From Clostridia bacterium (GTDB lineage Bacteria; Bacillota_A; Clostridia; Oscillospirales; CAG-272), in the NCBI GenBank assembly GCA_017626655.1, contig JAGAIH010000129.1:1-6539 (forward strand): DNA of 6,539 bases. The letters are read 5' to 3'. This document shows, one piece after another, positions 6,402 through 6,539 of the stretch (its first letter is position 1; each line of letters begins with the position of its first letter). Below the pieces are notes generated by a model. The model searched no databases. It was not told the origin of the DNA and saw only the letters and a program-made list of their open reading frames with translations. The position numbers and the translations under genes were made by a program.

Positions 6402-6430
6402 TTGCAAATTGAGGCAAAATGTGTTATGAT
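6402..6430 (+). promoter_or_regulatory. Sigma-A-type promoter of rpsT
   Basis: TTGCAA (6402-6407), a 17-bp spacer and TATGAT (6425-6430) with a TG extension at 6422-6423 make a strong promoter. The predicted start near 6437 leaves a leader of about 81 nt before the rpsT ATG, unusually long compared with the ~30-nt leaders of the first two complete genes here. Confidence 0.85.
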
Positions 6431-6448
6431 ATATGCGTATATGTGTGG

Positions 6449-6480
6449 CCTTACCACATACCCTCTCAGATGAGGTAAGG
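6449..6480 (+). promoter_or_regulatory. Inverted repeat in the rpsT leader
   Basis: CCTTACC (6449-6455) pairs perfectly with GGTAAGG (6474-6480). In RNA, two G-U pairs (6448/6481 and 6447/6482) could lengthen the stem to 9 bp. The 18-nt loop holds a second option, CCTC (6462-6465) with GAGG (6472-6475), which competes for 6474-6475. It has no following T-tract, so it is not a terminator. A role in S20 feedback is possible but inferred. Confidence 0.5.
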
Positions 6481-6484
6481 TTGG

Positions 6485-6500
6485 AGCATAAATTTATGCT
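6485..6500. repeat. 16-bp perfect palindrome before the rpsT RBS
   Basis: AGCATAAATTTATGCT is a perfect palindrome ending 3 bp before the AGGAGG at 6504-6509. As RNA it can fold into a 6-bp hairpin with an AATT loop next to the Shine-Dalgarno sequence. As DNA it could be a dimer-binding site downstream of the promoter. Confidence 0.5.
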
Positions 6501-6517
6501 AAGAGGAGGACAAACTC

Positions 6518-6539
6518 ATGCCGAACATTAAGTCTGCTA
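6518..6539 (+). CDS. rpsT: 30S ribosomal protein S20, N-terminal fragment cut by the window edge
   Basis: The seven complete codons read MPNIKSA, the conserved N-terminus of bacterial S20, a small basic protein that binds 16S rRNA early in 30S assembly. A strong AGGAGG (6504-6509) lies 8 nt before the ATG, and a consensus promoter and structured leader precede it. It is divergent from the sigma operon. The identification rests on few residues, but the S20 start is distinctive and the expression signals suit a ribosomal protein. Confidence 0.85.

Overview
The window looks like a chromosomal segment of a GC-rich member of the Clostridia (Bacillota). The evidence is strong AGGAGG-type ribosome binding sites, sigma-A-type promoters with extended -10 boxes, AT-rich intergenic DNA around GC-rich genes, and an ECF sigma factor / membrane partner pair of a type common in Clostridia. 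No mobile element, tRNA, rRNA or CRISPR array was seen.

Layout from left to right. (1) 1-28, minus: first codons of an unidentified gene that leaves the window, with its own RBS and extended -10 promoter. (2) 120-845, minus: mtnN, 5'-methylthioadenosine/S-adenosylhomocysteine nucleosidase, catalytic residues intact. (3) 846-1049: a divergent control region with two good promoters, a tandem 11-bp repeat beside the mtnN -35 box and an inverted repeat around the other -35 box. (4) 1050-4070, plus: a 1006-residue multidomain protein with a right-handed beta-helix related to GH28 polygalacturonases. The three catalytic-type aspartates keep their spacing, but the usual active-site His and Lys cannot be found. 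No signal peptide is visible. (5) 4071-4206: convergent gap with a strong intrinsic terminator for the minus-strand operon. (6) 4207-6155, minus: a two-gene operon (promoter-proximal ECF sigma factor, then a single-pass membrane protein, likely its anti-sigma or regulatory partner) joined by a 4-nt GTGA overlap. The partner's outer part has two tandem copies of a ~118-residue domain. (7) 6156-6517: a second divergent control region with three phased A-tracts and a 5' hairpin for the sigma operon, and an AT-rich UP-like element, consensus promoter and structured leader for rpsT. (8) 6518-6539, plus: start of rpsT (ribosomal protein S20), cut by the window edge.

The genes do not form one pathway. 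The sigma factor and membrane protein are plausibly a signal-transduction pair. The beta-helix protein probably acts on a carbohydrate, most likely inside the cell. mtnN and rpsT are housekeeping genes. No clear new multi-gene system is present. The most distinctive items are the altered GH28-like active site, the duplicated domain in the sigma partner, the 11-bp repeat between the divergent promoters and the rpsT leader.
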